Shown here: piece by piece, positions 62,767 to 64,000 of the stretch
How the letters are laid out: every line of letters starts with the position of its first letter
Position numbering within the stretch: position 1 is the stretch's first letter
Assembly (NCBI GenBank): GCA_963680875.1
Contig: OY804583.1
Span: forward strand, 32,725,331-32,789,330
Direction of reading: 5' to 3'
DNA from: Bathymodiolus brooksi
Taxonomy: Eukaryota; Mollusca; Bivalvia; Mytilida; Modiolidae
Length of the DNA: 64,000 nt
Notes under the pieces: generated by a model
Databases searched by the model: none
Told to the model about the DNA's origin: nothing
Seen by the model: the letters and a program-made list of their open reading frames with translations, nothing else
Position numbers and translations under genes: made by a program

Positions 62767-64000
62767 TTTGTTTTATCTCTATTCTTTCTGGATTGTACAT
62801 ATCACAAACAATTACAATAATGTTTTTACTTTAGCGATACATAAACAACAGATAAACAATATCACGTATACATCTCTGTTATAATTATATTTGAAACGAC
62901 ATTTGATTTTCTCTAAGAAAAGACCTTGAAAATAAAGAAAAATGATAAGCTATTTTCAAGGAATTTATGAATTGTGTAAACACACCATCTCACTCACAAA
63001 TGTTACATCGTTTTTCAGTTTGCAGGTGAAATGTCATATTCTCTCATGTATAAATTTCCCCAAAATAACCTATATTCCTATAATATGATTGCTGACAGTT
63101 TGAGAAAGATTCATATTTTAGAAAACAGAGAGAAAATAACGATTCAAAGGTTGATATACCAACGTTTAAATTAATGTTATGGTAGTAAGAAAATGGGAAG
63201 CTATGATTGGGAAAAAATTGTAAAATCTGAACCTCTCCTCTCCCCCCACACTCAAAAATCTTTACCTAAGACAACTAAAGAATAGTCAGAATCAAATGCA
63301 TAAAACTGGAGGACAGAATGTTAAGGAATGTAACAATACAGCTGGGTGGCTGTCTGTTTTTATTTGTAATGAATTTATCAAGTAGAGTCAACTTCAAACC
63401 ACCCCTCCATCTCCCCAACCGACCTGAAAATATAAAAAAAGAGAATTGCAGTAATTTGGTAATTTGGCCATCCACTATGTCAAATATAAGAATTCAAAAG
63501 TTTTTTGTGATTGGTAACTAGTATTTTTTTGTTATCTCACAAATAAAAAATAGCAAAGGATGAGTGTGTAATAACTTTCCTTGACAATTTCATTTTTTCT
63601 GGGTGCTATGCATGAAAAACATAATTTTAAATAATTTAAAAATCCGACAGTAAAAGATTGTAAAAGGAGTGAGTATGATAAGGGTAGATTTTGGCCCAAT
63701 CTCAGAAATTGTTTATATAGATATAATATTAAACACAATCATTGAAAGGTAAGACAAATTTTTGTTGTTGATAATTTCACTTTGTCCTTTGTTGCTTAGC
63801 AACGTAATTGGAGGAGGGTCCAATTAATCATTGGAAATTCAAATTTGGTGGTTTTATTTTACATATCTTGCATAGTCTTTTCGACAAAATGTTATATTCT
63901 GTGTATGTACATTCTAAAATAATATTCCAATTATCTATGGTAGCATATAGTATTTTTGTGTAGTTTTGTCACCCTAGCAACGGTTTTGTAAGCATTAAAT
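62767..64000. other. No gene in the last 1.2 kb
   Basis: AT-rich sequence. The only notable site is a gttgcttagcaac palindrome at 63791-63803, resembling an RFX X-box, with a half-site-like ctagcaacgg near 63,974. I do not call a promoter. Confidence 0.5.

Overview
The window is animal genomic DNA from a marine bivalve, most likely a mussel (Mytilus or a close relative). Evidence: GT-AG introns; an AT-rich background full of tRNA-derived SINEs, Penelope-like and other non-LTR elements and foldback MITEs; an intronless RING/B-box TRIM relative of the kind expanded in bivalves; and a dispersed repeat (around 32.5, 40.8 and 59.2 kb) that I remember as common in mussel genomes. The genus is inference; animal DNA is directly evident.

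Region 1 (1-30,656) is one uninterrupted satellite of a 47-48 bp monomer, roughly 640 copies, entering from the left edge. It has three levels: the monomer; higher-order repeats of about 0.96, 2.1, 2.6 and 4.1 kb; and a head-to-tail pair of near-identical 9.9-kb blocks (about 10,518-20,414 and 20,415-30,357). Region 2 (30,708-34,996) holds the last three coding exons of viperin (rsad2), the radical-SAM antiviral enzyme. The exons are intact, all in phase 0, and end in the conserved C-terminal tryptophan. The satellite therefore lies in the preceding viperin intron (or reaches it from the left) and stops about 50 bp before a splice acceptor. The next intron carries a 0.9-kb foldback element and two SINEs in opposite orientation.

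Region 3 (37,200-40,955) is a decayed Penelope-like retroelement split by a younger 1,608-bp TIR transposon with 193-bp inverted repeats and an 8-bp target duplication. The transposon carries a two-exon gene for a stand-alone FAR1-like zinc-cluster protein and no transposase, so it looks like a non-autonomous Mutator-like element. Region 4 (41,555-45,870) contains a 33-bp array split by a palindromic insertion, then a C/A-rich array of about 110-140 bp units. Region 5 (46,000-54,370) has two hairpin MITEs, a Crypton/KIAA1958-like recombinase fragment and a 3.5-kb 5'-truncated LINE flanked by a 12-bp duplication. Region 6 (54,500-64,000) has local duplications, SINEs, a Penelope tail fragment and a TRIM-family pseudogene (62,766-60,835, minus) with lost zinc ligands, a premature stop and about four frameshifts.

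The only evidently functional host gene is viperin; nearly everything else is satellite or transposon. I regard the viperin intron/satellite arrangement and the FAR1-domain transposon as the two observations most worth following.
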